From: Amycolatopsis sp. A133
Lineage (GTDB): Bacteria; Actinomycetota; Actinomycetes; Mycobacteriales; Pseudonocardiaceae
Reading direction: 5' to 3'
DNA: 64,000 bases
NCBI RefSeq assembly: GCF_031082405.1
Contig: NZ_JAVHJU010000007.1
Span: forward strand, 358,846-422,845
The position numbers and the translations under genes are program-made. Position 1 is the stretch's first letter. Each line of letters begins with the position of its first letter. This document shows positions 8,757 to 16,362 of the stretch, one piece after another. The notes under the pieces are model-generated. The model had not been told where the DNA came from. It searched no databases and saw only the letters and a list, made by a program, of their open reading frames with translations.

Positions 8757-9688
8757 GACGCCTTCAGCGCCTTCTCCAGCTCGGCGCGCGTCATCTTCGA
8801 CCGGCCCTTCACGCCCTGCTCGCGGGCCAGCTTGTCCAGGTCCGACTTCGACAGCTCGGAAAGCCGGGGCTTCTTCGCGGTCTTCTTTTTCGGTTCCCTG
8901 CCGCCGCCGCTCTTGCGGTTCTTCACGCTGCGCGAGAGTGCCTCGAACAGGTCGACGACGTCGGCCGAGGGCTCCGGCTCCGCTTCGTGGGCGATCTCCT
9001 TGCCCGCTTCCTTGGCCTTGATCAGCTCTTCGACGCGCTTCGAGTACTCGTCGCGGTAGTCCTCGGGCTTCCACGGCGCGGTCATCTCGTCGACCAGCGC
9101 GAGCGCCATGTCGAGCTCCTTGGGCCGCGGCTTCGGCAGCTCCGGCAGCTTGCCCATGACGTCCTTCGGCTTCCGCAGGTCGGCGACGAAGTGCAGCGTG
9201 TTGAGCACCATGACGTCTTCGCCCGCGCGGACCGCCGCGAGGTATTCCTTGCCGCGCAGCACGAACTTCGCGACGCCGGCCTTTTCGCTGCGGTCCATCG
9301 CCTGCAGCAGCAGGCCGTACGCCTTGGCGAAGTCCTCCTTCGCCGGCTTGAGCCAGTACGTCTTGTCGAAGAACCACGGGTCGATCTCGTCGAGCTCGAC
9401 GAACTGCTCGATGTCGATCCGGCGGGAGCGCTCGGGGGCGATCTCGTCCAGCTCGTCCGGTTCGACGAGCACGTGGTCGCCGCCGCCGAGGTCGTAGCCC
9501 TTGACGATCTCGTCCTGGGTCACCTCGTCGCCGGTCCGCTCGTTGACCCGCCGGTTGCGGATCCGGTCCGACGTCCCGCGTTCGAACTGGTGGAAGTGGA
9601 TCGTGTGGTCCGCCACCGCCGGGTACAGCTCCACCGGCACGGTGACCAGTCCCAGGCTCAGCGCGCCGCTCCACACCGGTCGGGCCAT
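8753..9688 (-). CDS. ku: Ku homodimeric DNA end-binding protein
   Basis: A 311-aa bacterial Ku. It begins MARPVWSGALSLGLVTVPVELY, typical of the family, and keeps the core beta-barrel/bridge region to about residue 250. It then has a Lys-rich linker (GREPKKKTAKKP) and a C-terminal Rho-N/SAP-like helix pair ending GRSKMTRAELEKALKAS. Ku threads onto double-strand ends and recruits LigD. No intact LigD is present in this window. A 65-aa gene sits 19 nt upstream in the same direction, likely cotranscribed from a SigB-type promoter. Confidence 0.95.
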   Translation of the reverse strand: MARPVWSGALSLGLVTVPVELYPAVADHTIHFHQFERGTSDRIRNRRVNERTGDEVTQDEIVKGYDLGGGDHVLVEPDELDEIAPERSRRIDIEQFVELDEIDPWFFDKTYWLKPAKEDFAKAYGLLLQAMDRSEKAGVAKFVLRGKEYLAAVRAGEDVMVLNTLHFVADLRKPKDVMGKLPELPKPRPKELDMALALVDEMTAPWKPEDYRDEYSKRVEELIKAKEAGKEIAHEAEPEPSADVVDLFEALSRSVKNRKSGGGREPKKKTAKKPRLSELSKSDLDKLAREQGVKGRSKMTRAELEKALKAS

Positions 9689-9707
9689 GTCGTCCTCCTC
9701 GCCCGGC

Positions 9708-9905
9708 TCAGGCGACGTCGCTGGCGCGGCGGCCGGTCCGGTGCAGCCCGAGCATGTCCAGCAGCCGGGCGCAGTCCTCGGGGTCCTTGGCCCGCGCGGC
9801 CACGGCCAGTGCCGCCTTGCGACGGGTGCGCTCCTGCTCCGGGGAGTTCCCGCCGTCGGCGAGCAGGTCCGCCACCGGCCGCAGATCGTTGCGCTTGTCC
9901 CGCAT
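9708..9905 (-). CDS. Small hypothetical protein upstream of ku
   Basis: A 65-aa predicted helical, charged protein (MRDKRNDLRPVADLLADGG at its start, then an Ala/Arg-rich helix and DCARLLDMLGLHRTGRR). GGAGGGGAG 7-8 nt before ATG 9905 gives a convincing start. No family was recognised. With 19 nt to ku it is probably the first gene of a two-gene stress operon. Confidence 0.6.
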   Translation of the reverse strand: MRDKRNDLRPVADLLADGGNSPEQERTRRKAALAVAARAKDPEDCARLLDMLGLHRTGRRASDVA

Positions 9906-9951
9906 CTCGTGCTCCCCTCCGGAAATCCCCGGTGAACCGTTCGCGGGCGGG

Positions 9952-9978
9952 TTACCCCGGATCACCGCGCGCGACACC
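9952..9978 (-). promoter_or_regulatory. Candidate SigB-type promoter of the ku operon
   Basis: On the minus strand GGTGTC (9978-9973) and GGGTAA (9957-9952) are separated by exactly 15 bp. The -35 matches the one proposed for the rsbW-sigma operon (GTGTC) and the spacer length is identical. Confidence 0.5.
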
Positions 9979-10094
9979 GGTGTCCCCTAAGGAGGCAACT
10001 AAGACCGCTCCCACTAGGCCGAACGAGTGAATTCGCCCGGTTCCGGCCCCGGACACGGCAAGGTGGTGAGATCCACGTCACAGCAGGAGGCCGG

Positions 10095-10307
10095 ATGGGC
10101 ACCCAGCTCCGCATCAGCCGCGAGGACGGCTCACTGCCCTGCGAGGTCTGCGGCTTCCCGACCATGCACGTCGCCAAGCTCGTCGCCGACGACGGAACGG
10201 TGCTCGGCCGCACTCTGGTGTGCACGACCTGCCAGCGCAGCAAGCACCACCCCGAACCGGCCGCCGTCGAGTCCGAGGCACCCCCCGACGAGGTGCCCGC
10301 CGGCTAG
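10095..10307 (+). CDS. Small zinc-ribbon-like protein
   Basis: A 70-aa protein with two CxxC knuckles, CEVCG at residues 16-20 and CTTCQ near 48-52, separated by about 30 residues including a His (MHVAKLV). This geometry suits one structural zinc. The acidic, Pro-rich tail looks disordered. GCAGGAGG precedes ATG 10095. No specific family or function was recognised. It is convergent with the GAF-ANTAR gene, 1 nt apart. Confidence 0.65.
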   Translation: MGTQLRISREDGSLPCEVCGFPTMHVAKLVADDGTVLGRTLVCTTCQRSKHHPEPAAVESEAPPDEVPAG

Positions 10308-10308
10308 C

Positions 10309-11040
10309 TCACGCCGTCGTCGTCGCCACCGCCGCGACGAACTCCGCCGCCACCTCGTGGAGCTTCCGGTTGCCGTCTTGAGAGCGCTTCACCAGCCGCT
10401 GGAACGCTTCCTCGGCGGTGATCCGGTGCGCGGCCATGAGGATGCCCTTGGCCTGGTCGATCACCGCCCGGGTCTCCAGCGCCCGGTTGAGCTGGTCGAC
10501 CAGCTCCCGGGCCGCGAAGTACCGCCGCGCGCTGCGCAGGCCGAACACCACGGTCGCCGTGTACAGCTCGAGGATCTTGGTGCTCAGCTCGCTGAACCCG
10601 TGCTCGCCGAACCCGAACAGGTTCACCGCGCCGGACATGTCCTCGTCCACCGTCAGCGGCGCGGCGAGGAAACTGGCCACGCCGAGCTGGGCGGCCGACG
10701 TCACGAACTGCGGCCACAGGTCCCCGACCGCGCCGACGCCGACGCGGACCGGCTGGCCGGTCTCCGCGGCGCGCAGGCACGGCCCGTCCCCGATCCGGTA
10801 CTGCTCACGGTCGAAGTTCACCGCCCGCTGGTCGGTGCTGGCCACCGTCTCCGGCACCCCGTCGCGGACCAGGGTGATGCTCGCCATGTCGGCCCCCGGC
10901 ACCACCTGCACGGCGTGGTCGCACACCGCCTGCAGCATCTGGCCCAGGTCGAGCCCGCTGTCCAGCATCGCGGTCAGCGACTCCATCGCGAGCGTGACCT
11001 CGTCCAGCCGCGCGATGAGCTGCTCATGGCCGCCCGTCAT
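10309..11040 (-). CDS. GAF-ANTAR regulator
   Basis: A 243-aa cytoplasmic signalling protein. Residues about 10-160 form a GAF domain (IGDGPCLRAAETGQPVRV is characteristic). Residues about 175-235 form an ANTAR RNA-binding domain with the expected pattern of helices (LNRALETRAVIDQAKGILMA, EEAFQRLVKRSQDGNRKLHE). ANTAR proteins bind tandem stem-loops in nascent RNA and prevent termination. The target here is unknown. ATG 11040 is preferred because the codons further upstream offer no good start. It lies inside the stress island, but its own promoter does not show a clear GGGTA box. Confidence 0.88.
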   Translation of the reverse strand: MTGGHEQLIARLDEVTLAMESLTAMLDSGLDLGQMLQAVCDHAVQVVPGADMASITLVRDGVPETVASTDQRAVNFDREQYRIGDGPCLRAAETGQPVRVGVGAVGDLWPQFVTSAAQLGVASFLAAPLTVDEDMSGAVNLFGFGEHGFSELSTKILELYTATVVFGLRSARRYFAARELVDQLNRALETRAVIDQAKGILMAAHRITAEEAFQRLVKRSQDGNRKLHEVAAEFVAAVATTTA

Positions 11041-11218
11041 CCTGGTGACGCCCCTCCCTCGTTCTTCGGGGCGCTCTGGACCAGGGAGGACCCGGGCGCG
11101 CGCCACTAGTGGGCCGCTAGCGCTTTAACGGGTCCAGCGCGAGATTACTGCATCGCGACCGGGCCGGGCACGAGCGGTCACCGCCGCGACGCGGCACACG
11201 CCCGTTCGGAGCAACGGC

Positions 11219-11244
11219 GGTTGCGGCCCGTGGGCGCGGGGTTA
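11219..11244 (+). promoter_or_regulatory. Weak SigB-type promoter candidate for the STAS gene
   Basis: GGTTG (11219-11223) and GGGTTA (11239-11244) are 15 bp apart. The fit is weaker than at the other sites. The implied leader to ATG 11336 is about 85 nt. Nothing else was recognised in the 11041-11335 gap. Confidence 0.3.
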
Positions 11245-11335
11245 GTCTCGGTGGACACGGTTCAACCAGCAGCCGCTCGAACTCCCCCGAGCGCGGCGCT
11301 GCGGCCGCGCCGCATCAGAACGGCGGTGAACCGGC

Positions 11336-11701
11336 ATGAACCTCCCCCGAGCCCGGCACCCGGGCCTGCGGCTGCGCACGGCGTGGCCCGCTCCGCACGC
11401 GGTCCTGGTGACCGCCCGCGGCGATCTCGACAGCGCGACGGCGGGCGACCTGGCCACGCTGCTCTCCGACCGCCTCCGGGCGACACCGGAGCGGCTGGTG
11501 GTCGATCTGTCCGAAGTGGACTTCCTCGGCGTGGCCGGTGTCCGGGTGCTGCTGCACGCGGCCCTGCAGGCCGGGCAGGCGGGCACCGAGCTGCTCGTGG
11601 TCACCGGGACGAACCCGATGGTCCGCCGCGCCTTGCGGGTGACCGGGGCGGACCGGCAGCTCGCGCTGACCGATCGACGCCCCGCCCCGGCCCCGGCCTG
11701 A
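11336..11701 (+). CDS. STAS-domain protein, anti-sigma antagonist fold
   Basis: A 121-aa single STAS domain of the SpoIIAA/RsbV type (ITARGDLDSATAGDL-like strand-helix start, LVVDLSEVDFLGVAGVRVLL core). In classical antagonists the core reads DSSG with a phosphorylated Ser. Here the equivalent segment is GVAG, so the usual serine is absent. It may bind an anti-sigma factor constitutively or be a scaffold. Two kb downstream lie an RsbW-like kinase and a SigB-type sigma factor, possible partners. Confidence 0.82.
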   Translation: MNLPRARHPGLRLRTAWPAPHAVLVTARGDLDSATAGDLATLLSDRLRATPERLVVDLSEVDFLGVAGVRVLLHAALQAGQAGTELLVVTGTNPMVRRALRVTGADRQLALTDRRPAPAPA

Positions 11702-11732
11702 CCCGGCGGCTGCTGTCCCTGCCCTCGTGAAC

Positions 11733-12698
11733 TCAGCCGCGCAATGCCGGGAGCAACTCCTTTTCGGCGAAGTCGAGGAAGCCGTCCTGCTGGTCACCAC
11801 CGATCTGGACCAGCGCGACGTCGGTGAAGCCCGCCTTCTCGAACTCGCGCACCGCCTCGGCGATCGGCTCGACGTCGGGGCCGCACGGGATCGAGCCGGC
11901 GACGTCCTCCTCGCGGACGAACTGCGTCGCGCCGGCGAACCCGGCCGGTCCGGGGAGCTCGGCGTTGACCTTCCAGCCGCCGGCGAACCACCGGAACTGC
12001 GCGTGCGCCCGCTTGACCGCGGCGTCGCGGTCGGTGCCCCACGACACGGGCAGCTGCCCGACCTTGCGGCTCGGCGCGCCACCGAGCCGGGTGGCGTCCC
12101 ATTCCCGGGACAGCTCCGCCTTCGGTTCGACGGCGATCATCACGTCGGCGACCGGGGCGAACCGCTGGACCGACTGCGAGCCGGACACGGCGACCCCGAT
12201 CGGGACCCGCCGCTCCGGCAGGTCCCACAGCTTCGCCGAGTCGACGCGGAAGTGCTTGCCGTCGTAGTTGAAATAGCCGCCGTCGAACAGGCCGCCGATG
12301 ATCTGCACGGCTTCGGCCAGCATCTCGTGCCGGACGTTGGCCGGCGGCCAGCCGCGGCCGACGACGTGTTCGTTGAGGTTCTCGCCCGCGCCGAGGCCGA
12401 GGGTGAACCGGCCGTTGGAGAGGGCCTGCACGGTCGCCGCCTTCTGGGCCACCACCGCCGGGTGGTAGCGCATGGTCGGGCAGGTCACGTACGTCATCAG
12501 CTCGGCGCGCTCGGTCACCTGCGTGACCGCGCCCAGCACGGCCCAGGCGTACGGCGCGTGGCCCTGTTCGTCCAGCCAGGGCGAGTAGTGGTCGCTCATG
12601 ACCTCGAAGTCGAAGCCGGCCTGTTCCGCACCGGCGGCGAACCGGACCAGGTCGCCCGGGCCCGCCTGCTCGGTCATCAAGGTGTAGCCGATCCGCAT
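11733..12698 (-). CDS. LLM-class F420/flavin-dependent oxidoreductase
   Basis: A 321-aa luciferase-like TIM barrel of the F420-dependent glucose-6-phosphate dehydrogenase-like branch. It has MRIGYTLMTEQAGPGDLVRFA at the start, then EVMSDHYSPW and GRFTLGLGAGENLNEHVVG. These are the cofactor-binding signatures of this branch. GAGAGGAGGGG upstream fixes ATG 12698. The electron acceptor or substrate is not readable. A strong GGTTA-N15-GGGTAC promoter candidate upstream suggests stress-sigma control. Confidence 0.87.
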   Translation of the reverse strand: MRIGYTLMTEQAGPGDLVRFAAGAEQAGFDFEVMSDHYSPWLDEQGHAPYAWAVLGAVTQVTERAELMTYVTCPTMRYHPAVVAQKAATVQALSNGRFTLGLGAGENLNEHVVGRGWPPANVRHEMLAEAVQIIGGLFDGGYFNYDGKHFRVDSAKLWDLPERRVPIGVAVSGSQSVQRFAPVADVMIAVEPKAELSREWDATRLGGAPSRKVGQLPVSWGTDRDAAVKRAHAQFRWFAGGWKVNAELPGPAGFAGATQFVREEDVAGSIPCGPDVEPIAEAVREFEKAGFTDVALVQIGGDQQDGFLDFAEKELLPALRG

Positions 12699-12726
12699 CG
12701 GCCCCTCCTCTCGCTCGGCCCTCCGC

Positions 12727-12752
12727 GTACCCGTCCCCGGCGGCCGGTAACC
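12727..12752 (-). promoter_or_regulatory. Candidate SigB-type promoter of the LLM oxidoreductase
   Basis: Minus-strand GGTTA (12752-12748) and GGGTAC (12732-12727) are separated by 15 bp. It forms a divergent pair with the promoter at 12767-12791. Confidence 0.55.
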
Positions 12753-12766
12753 CGCCCGACCGGGAC

Positions 12767-12791
12767 GTTTACCGGGTGATCGAACGGGTAC
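12767..12791 (+). promoter_or_regulatory. Candidate SigB-type promoter of the Rho-N/SAP-tailed gene
   Basis: GTTTA (12767-12771) and GGGTAC (12786-12791) with a 14-bp spacer are the best matches in the window to the GNNT-N14-16-GGGTAY consensus known for Streptomyces SigB. Transcription would begin about 20 nt before ATG 12819. Confidence 0.6.
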
Positions 12792-12818
12792 CCGCCCCGC
12801 GAGACGAAGGGAGCGGGC

Positions 12819-13148
12819 ATGCCTCAGTCGTGGAGCGGCAAGCGCGAGCGCCAGTATGAGCACGTCAAGGACTCGGCCGAGGAACGCGGCGCGAGCACAA
12901 AACGGGCCAAGGAGATCGCCGCCAGGACGGTGAACAAGAACCGCGCGCAGTCGGGCGAGTCCCGGCAGGCCAGCAAGACGTCCCTGAAGGACAAGTCGCC
13001 GCAGCAGCGCGGCGGGGAGCGGTCCGGCAACCGCAAGGGCCCGGGCGGCCCGACGAAGGACCAGCTCTACAACGAGGCGAAGAAGCGGAAGATCGACGGC
13101 CGGTCGAAGATGACCAAGAAGGAACTCGAACGGGCGCTGGGCCGGTGA
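12819..13148 (+). CDS. Basic stress protein with Rho-N/SAP-like tail
   Basis: A 109-aa strongly basic protein. The N-terminus (MPQSWSGKRERQYEHVKDSA) leads into a Lys/Arg/Gln/Gly-rich low-complexity middle. The tail, about residues 78-109 (TKDQLYNEAKKRKIDGRSKM then TKKELERALGR), is a Rho-N/SAP-like helix pair. The tail is nearly the same as the end of the Ku protein 3 kb away. A nucleic-acid-binding role is likely. Homologues are often labelled plasmid stabilisation protein without evidence. GAAGGGAG lies before ATG 12819. Confidence 0.75.
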   Translation: MPQSWSGKRERQYEHVKDSAEERGASTKRAKEIAARTVNKNRAQSGESRQASKTSLKDKSPQQRGGERSGNRKGPGGPTKDQLYNEAKKRKIDGRSKMTKKELERALGR

Positions 13149-13174
13149 CAAAACCCGAAATTCCCGACCACGAA

Positions 13175-13200
13175 GTGTCAGCATTCCCCCAGATGGGTAG
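13175..13200 (+). promoter_or_regulatory. Candidate autoregulatory promoter of the anti-sigma/sigma pair
   Basis: GTGTC (13175-13179) and GGGTAG (13195-13200) are 15 bp apart. Transcription from here would start a few nt before ATG 13211. Autoregulation through such a promoter is established for SigB in Streptomyces and SigF in mycobacteria. Confidence 0.5.
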
Positions 13201-13210
13201 TACCTCGCGC

Positions 13211-13660
13211 ATGGAAGAAACTCGAAGCGGCAGCTCGTTCGGCGCGAAGCCGACGCTCGACGAGCTGCTCGACGAACTCGTCGAGCTGCGGCTCCCCGCG
13301 ATGGCGGAGCAGATCCCGCTCGTCCGGATGCTGACGCACGGCGTGGTGTCGCGGGCGGACTTCGGGCTGGACGCCATCGCCGACGCCAAGATGGCCGTCG
13401 ACGAGGCGTGCGCACAGCTCGTCCAGCTGGCCGAGCTCGGCGCCCAGCTGCAGTGCCAGTTCCGCCTGGCCCCCGACGGCCTGCACGTCGTCGTCTCGAC
13501 CCGGTCGAGCGACCCGCGCCCGCCGAGCGACCGCACGTTCGGCTGGCACGTCCTGACCACCCTGAGCCGGTCGGTGACCGCGCACTGCGACGTCCTTCCC
13601 GGTGGAGGCGCGGGCATCGTCACGATCGAGCTGGTGCTGAACCCGGGAACGAGCGCGTGA
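13211..13660 (+). CDS. RsbW-like anti-sigma factor (HATPase fold)
   Basis: Predicted serine-kinase-type anti-sigma factor, 149 aa from ATG 13211. In-frame GTG 13145 (overlapping the previous stop as GTGA) and ATG 13193 would give 171 or 155 aa. I prefer 13211 because a GGGTAG promoter ends at 13200 and the length suits the RsbW/UsfX family. The Bergerat N-box region reads AKMAVDEACAQLV, and the late glycine box FGWHVLTTLSRSV is followed by GGGAGIVTIE. Its stop overlaps the sigma start (GTGA), the standard coupling of partner pairs. Confidence 0.75.
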   Translation: MEETRSGSSFGAKPTLDELLDELVELRLPAMAEQIPLVRMLTHGVVSRADFGLDAIADAKMAVDEACAQLVQLAELGAQLQCQFRLAPDGLHVVVSTRSSDPRPPSDRTFGWHVLTTLSRSVTAHCDVLPGGGAGIVTIELVLNPGTSA

Positions 13661-14448
13661 GCAGCGAGCGGAAAACCCTCCTCCACCGCCCGGACGAATA
13701 CGCCCACTGCGAACCGCTGTTCCGGGAGCTGGGCGAGCTCGACGCCGACGACCCGCGGCGGGAGGTGGTGCGGAGCAAGCTGGTCACCGAGCTGCTCCCG
13801 CTGGCCGAGCACATCGCGACCCGGTTCTCCGGTCGCGGCGAGCCCCGGGAAGACCTGGTCCAGGTGGCGCGGATCGGCCTGATCAACGCCGTCGACCGGT
13901 TCGACCCCACCCGCGGCCACGACTTCCTCTCCTTCGCCGTCCCGACGATCATGGGCGAGGTCCGGCGGCACTTCCGCGACACCGGCTGGTCCGTGCGGGT
14001 TCCCCGCCGGCTCAAGGAGCTGCACCTTTCGCTGAGCCAGGGCTCGGCGGTGCTCTCCCAGCGCCTCGGCCGCGCGCCGACGCCGACCGAGCTGGCCGAG
14101 CACCTGAGCCTGGACGTCGACGAGGTCCGGGAAGGGCTCCTGGCGGGCAACGCCTACCAGGCGCTGTCGGTCGACAAGCCGGTGCACGACGACGCCGAGG
14201 CGCTGTCGCTGGCGGACACCATGGGGGAACCGGACCACGAGATGGCCATGGTCGAGAACCACGAGGCCCTCCAGCCCCTGCTGCAGGAACTGCCGAAGCG
14301 CGAGCGCGCGATCCTGGTGATGCGCTTCTTCGGCGGGCTGACGCAGACGCAGATCGCCGACCGGGTCGGCATTTCCCAGATGCACGTCTCCCGGCTGCTG
14401 TCGCAGACCCTGGAGCAGCTGCGCGGCAAGCTCACCGGCGACGCCTGA
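13657..14448 (+). CDS. SigB/SigF/SigG-type stress sigma factor
   Basis: Sigma-70 group 3 protein of 263 aa from GTG 13657. Region 2 is intact (EDLVQVARIGLINAVDRFDP, then FLSFAVPTIMGEVRRHFRD). Region 3 begins RVPRRLKELHLSLSQG, and region 4 contains the HTH TQTQIADRVGISQMHVSRLL. It is translationally coupled to the anti-sigma gene and would recognise GGGTA-type -10 boxes, several of which lie in the preceding 7 kb. Exact orthology (sigB, sigF or another paralogue) is not decidable here. Confidence 0.92.
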   Translation: MSSERKTLLHRPDEYAHCEPLFRELGELDADDPRREVVRSKLVTELLPLAEHIATRFSGRGEPREDLVQVARIGLINAVDRFDPTRGHDFLSFAVPTIMGEVRRHFRDTGWSVRVPRRLKELHLSLSQGSAVLSQRLGRAPTPTELAEHLSLDVDEVREGLLAGNAYQALSVDKPVHDDAEALSLADTMGEPDHEMAMVENHEALQPLLQELPKRERAILVMRFFGGLTQTQIADRVGISQMHVSRLLSQTLEQLRGKLTGDA

Positions 14449-14458
14449 GCCCCCTTCA

Positions 14459-14547
14459 AAGCGCCCCAATGTGGCGTTCGGTGCGTTGGACGCACCGAAC
14501 GCCACATTGGGTGCGTTGGACGCACCCAACGCCACATTGGGGCGCTT
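14459..14547. repeat. Compound palindromic repeat, CCAATGTGGCGTT family, copy 1
   Basis: An 89-bp nested palindrome lies 10 bp after the sigma gene. The outer arms 14459-14478 and 14528-14547 are perfect 20-bp complements. An alternative inner hairpin pairs 14465-14485 with 14491-14511 (21 bp, TTGGA loop). A 30-bp unit (14491-14520) is repeated degenerately at 14521-14550. A related element lies at 42841-42898. It may terminate transcription and may be a dispersed REP-like element. Confidence 0.75.
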
Positions 14548-14595
14548 GGGCGGGGTGCGGGCGTTGCGGTCGCCGGAACTGTCGGACCCCGGCGT

Positions 14596-14601
14596 TACGC
14601 T
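14596..14601 (+). promoter_or_regulatory. -10 box of a leaderless RecB-like gene
   Basis: TACGCT ends 6 nt before ATG 14608 and there is no Shine-Dalgarno sequence, so the transcript should start at or next to the start codon. Confidence 0.45.
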
Positions 14602-14607
14602 CTGCCC

Positions 14608-15506
<899 letters not shown>

Positions 15507-15507
<1 letters not shown>

Positions 15508-16298
15508 TGGCCGACGCCTTCTACGTCCCGCTCGGCGGCGACCGGTACTCCGCGACCGGGCACACCGCCGGGCCGTGGACCCCGGACGCCCAGCACTTCG
15601 GCCCGCCGTCGGCGTTGCTCGTACGCGCCCTCGAAACCGTCGGATCGGCCCACCCGGCCGAACTCGCGCGCGTGACCGTGGAGATCCTCGGCCCGGCGCC
15701 GGTCGCCGAGCTCACCGTGCGGGCCCGGGTCGAGCGGCCCGGCCGGTCGGTCGAGCTGCTGCAGGCGGAGCTGGCGAGCACCGATCGTGTGGTGGCGCGG
15801 GCCTCGGCGTGGCGCATCGCGACGTCGGACACGGCGGAGGTCGGCACCGACGCCGGCCCGCTGCTGCCCGGGCCCGGCAGCGTCGAAGAGTCGCCGTGGC
15901 CGGAGGGCTGGCAAGGCGGCTACCTCGACGCGGTCGAGTGGCGGGCGGTGCGCGGCGGCATGGACGTGCCCGGCCCGGCAGCGGTGTGGGCGCGCCAGCG
16001 CGTCCCGCTGGTCGACGGCGAGGAGCCGAGCGGGCTGCAGCGGCTGTTCGCCGTCGCCGACTCCGGCAACGGCGTGTCGAACTACCTCGACCCGCGGAAG
16101 TGGTGGTTCATCAACTCCGAGCTCACCGTGCACCTGCGGCGGGTACCCCGGGGCGAGTGGATCGGCCTCGACGCGGTGACGCTGGTGGGCCACCACGGCA
16201 TCGGCACGGCGACGAGCATCCTGCACGACGACGGCGGCCCGGTGGCCACCGGCGCGCAGGCGCTGATGGTCCGGCCGCGACAGGCCGGGGGCGGATAG
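15507..16298 (+). CDS. Acyl-CoA thioesterase family protein, double hot dog
   Basis: A 263-aa TesB-like thioesterase. Two hot-dog units can be traced: residues about 15-110 with HFGPPSALLVRALETVG, and about 140-258 with NYLDPRKWWFINSELTVHL and WIGLDAVTLVGHHGIGTATS. It hydrolyses acyl-CoA thioesters by family analogy. Its ATG overlaps the nuclease stop (TGATG), so it is translationally coupled, though a functional link is not evident. Confidence 0.8.
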
Positions 16299-16362
16299 CC
16301 ACCCACAACGGGCCCGTATCCAATAACCTTCGCGGAACGACCGACTTGAGGAGCGCTCCGGC

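Noticed and set aside
14459..14550. CRISPR-like repeats
   Set aside because: There are only two unequal units with no spacers, and the symmetry is that of nested hairpins.
14471..14560. Coding repeat giving ALDAPNATLG peptides
   Set aside because: The peptide repetition is a by-product of the palindromic DNA repeat; the frame has no start context and is replaced by the real gene at 14608.
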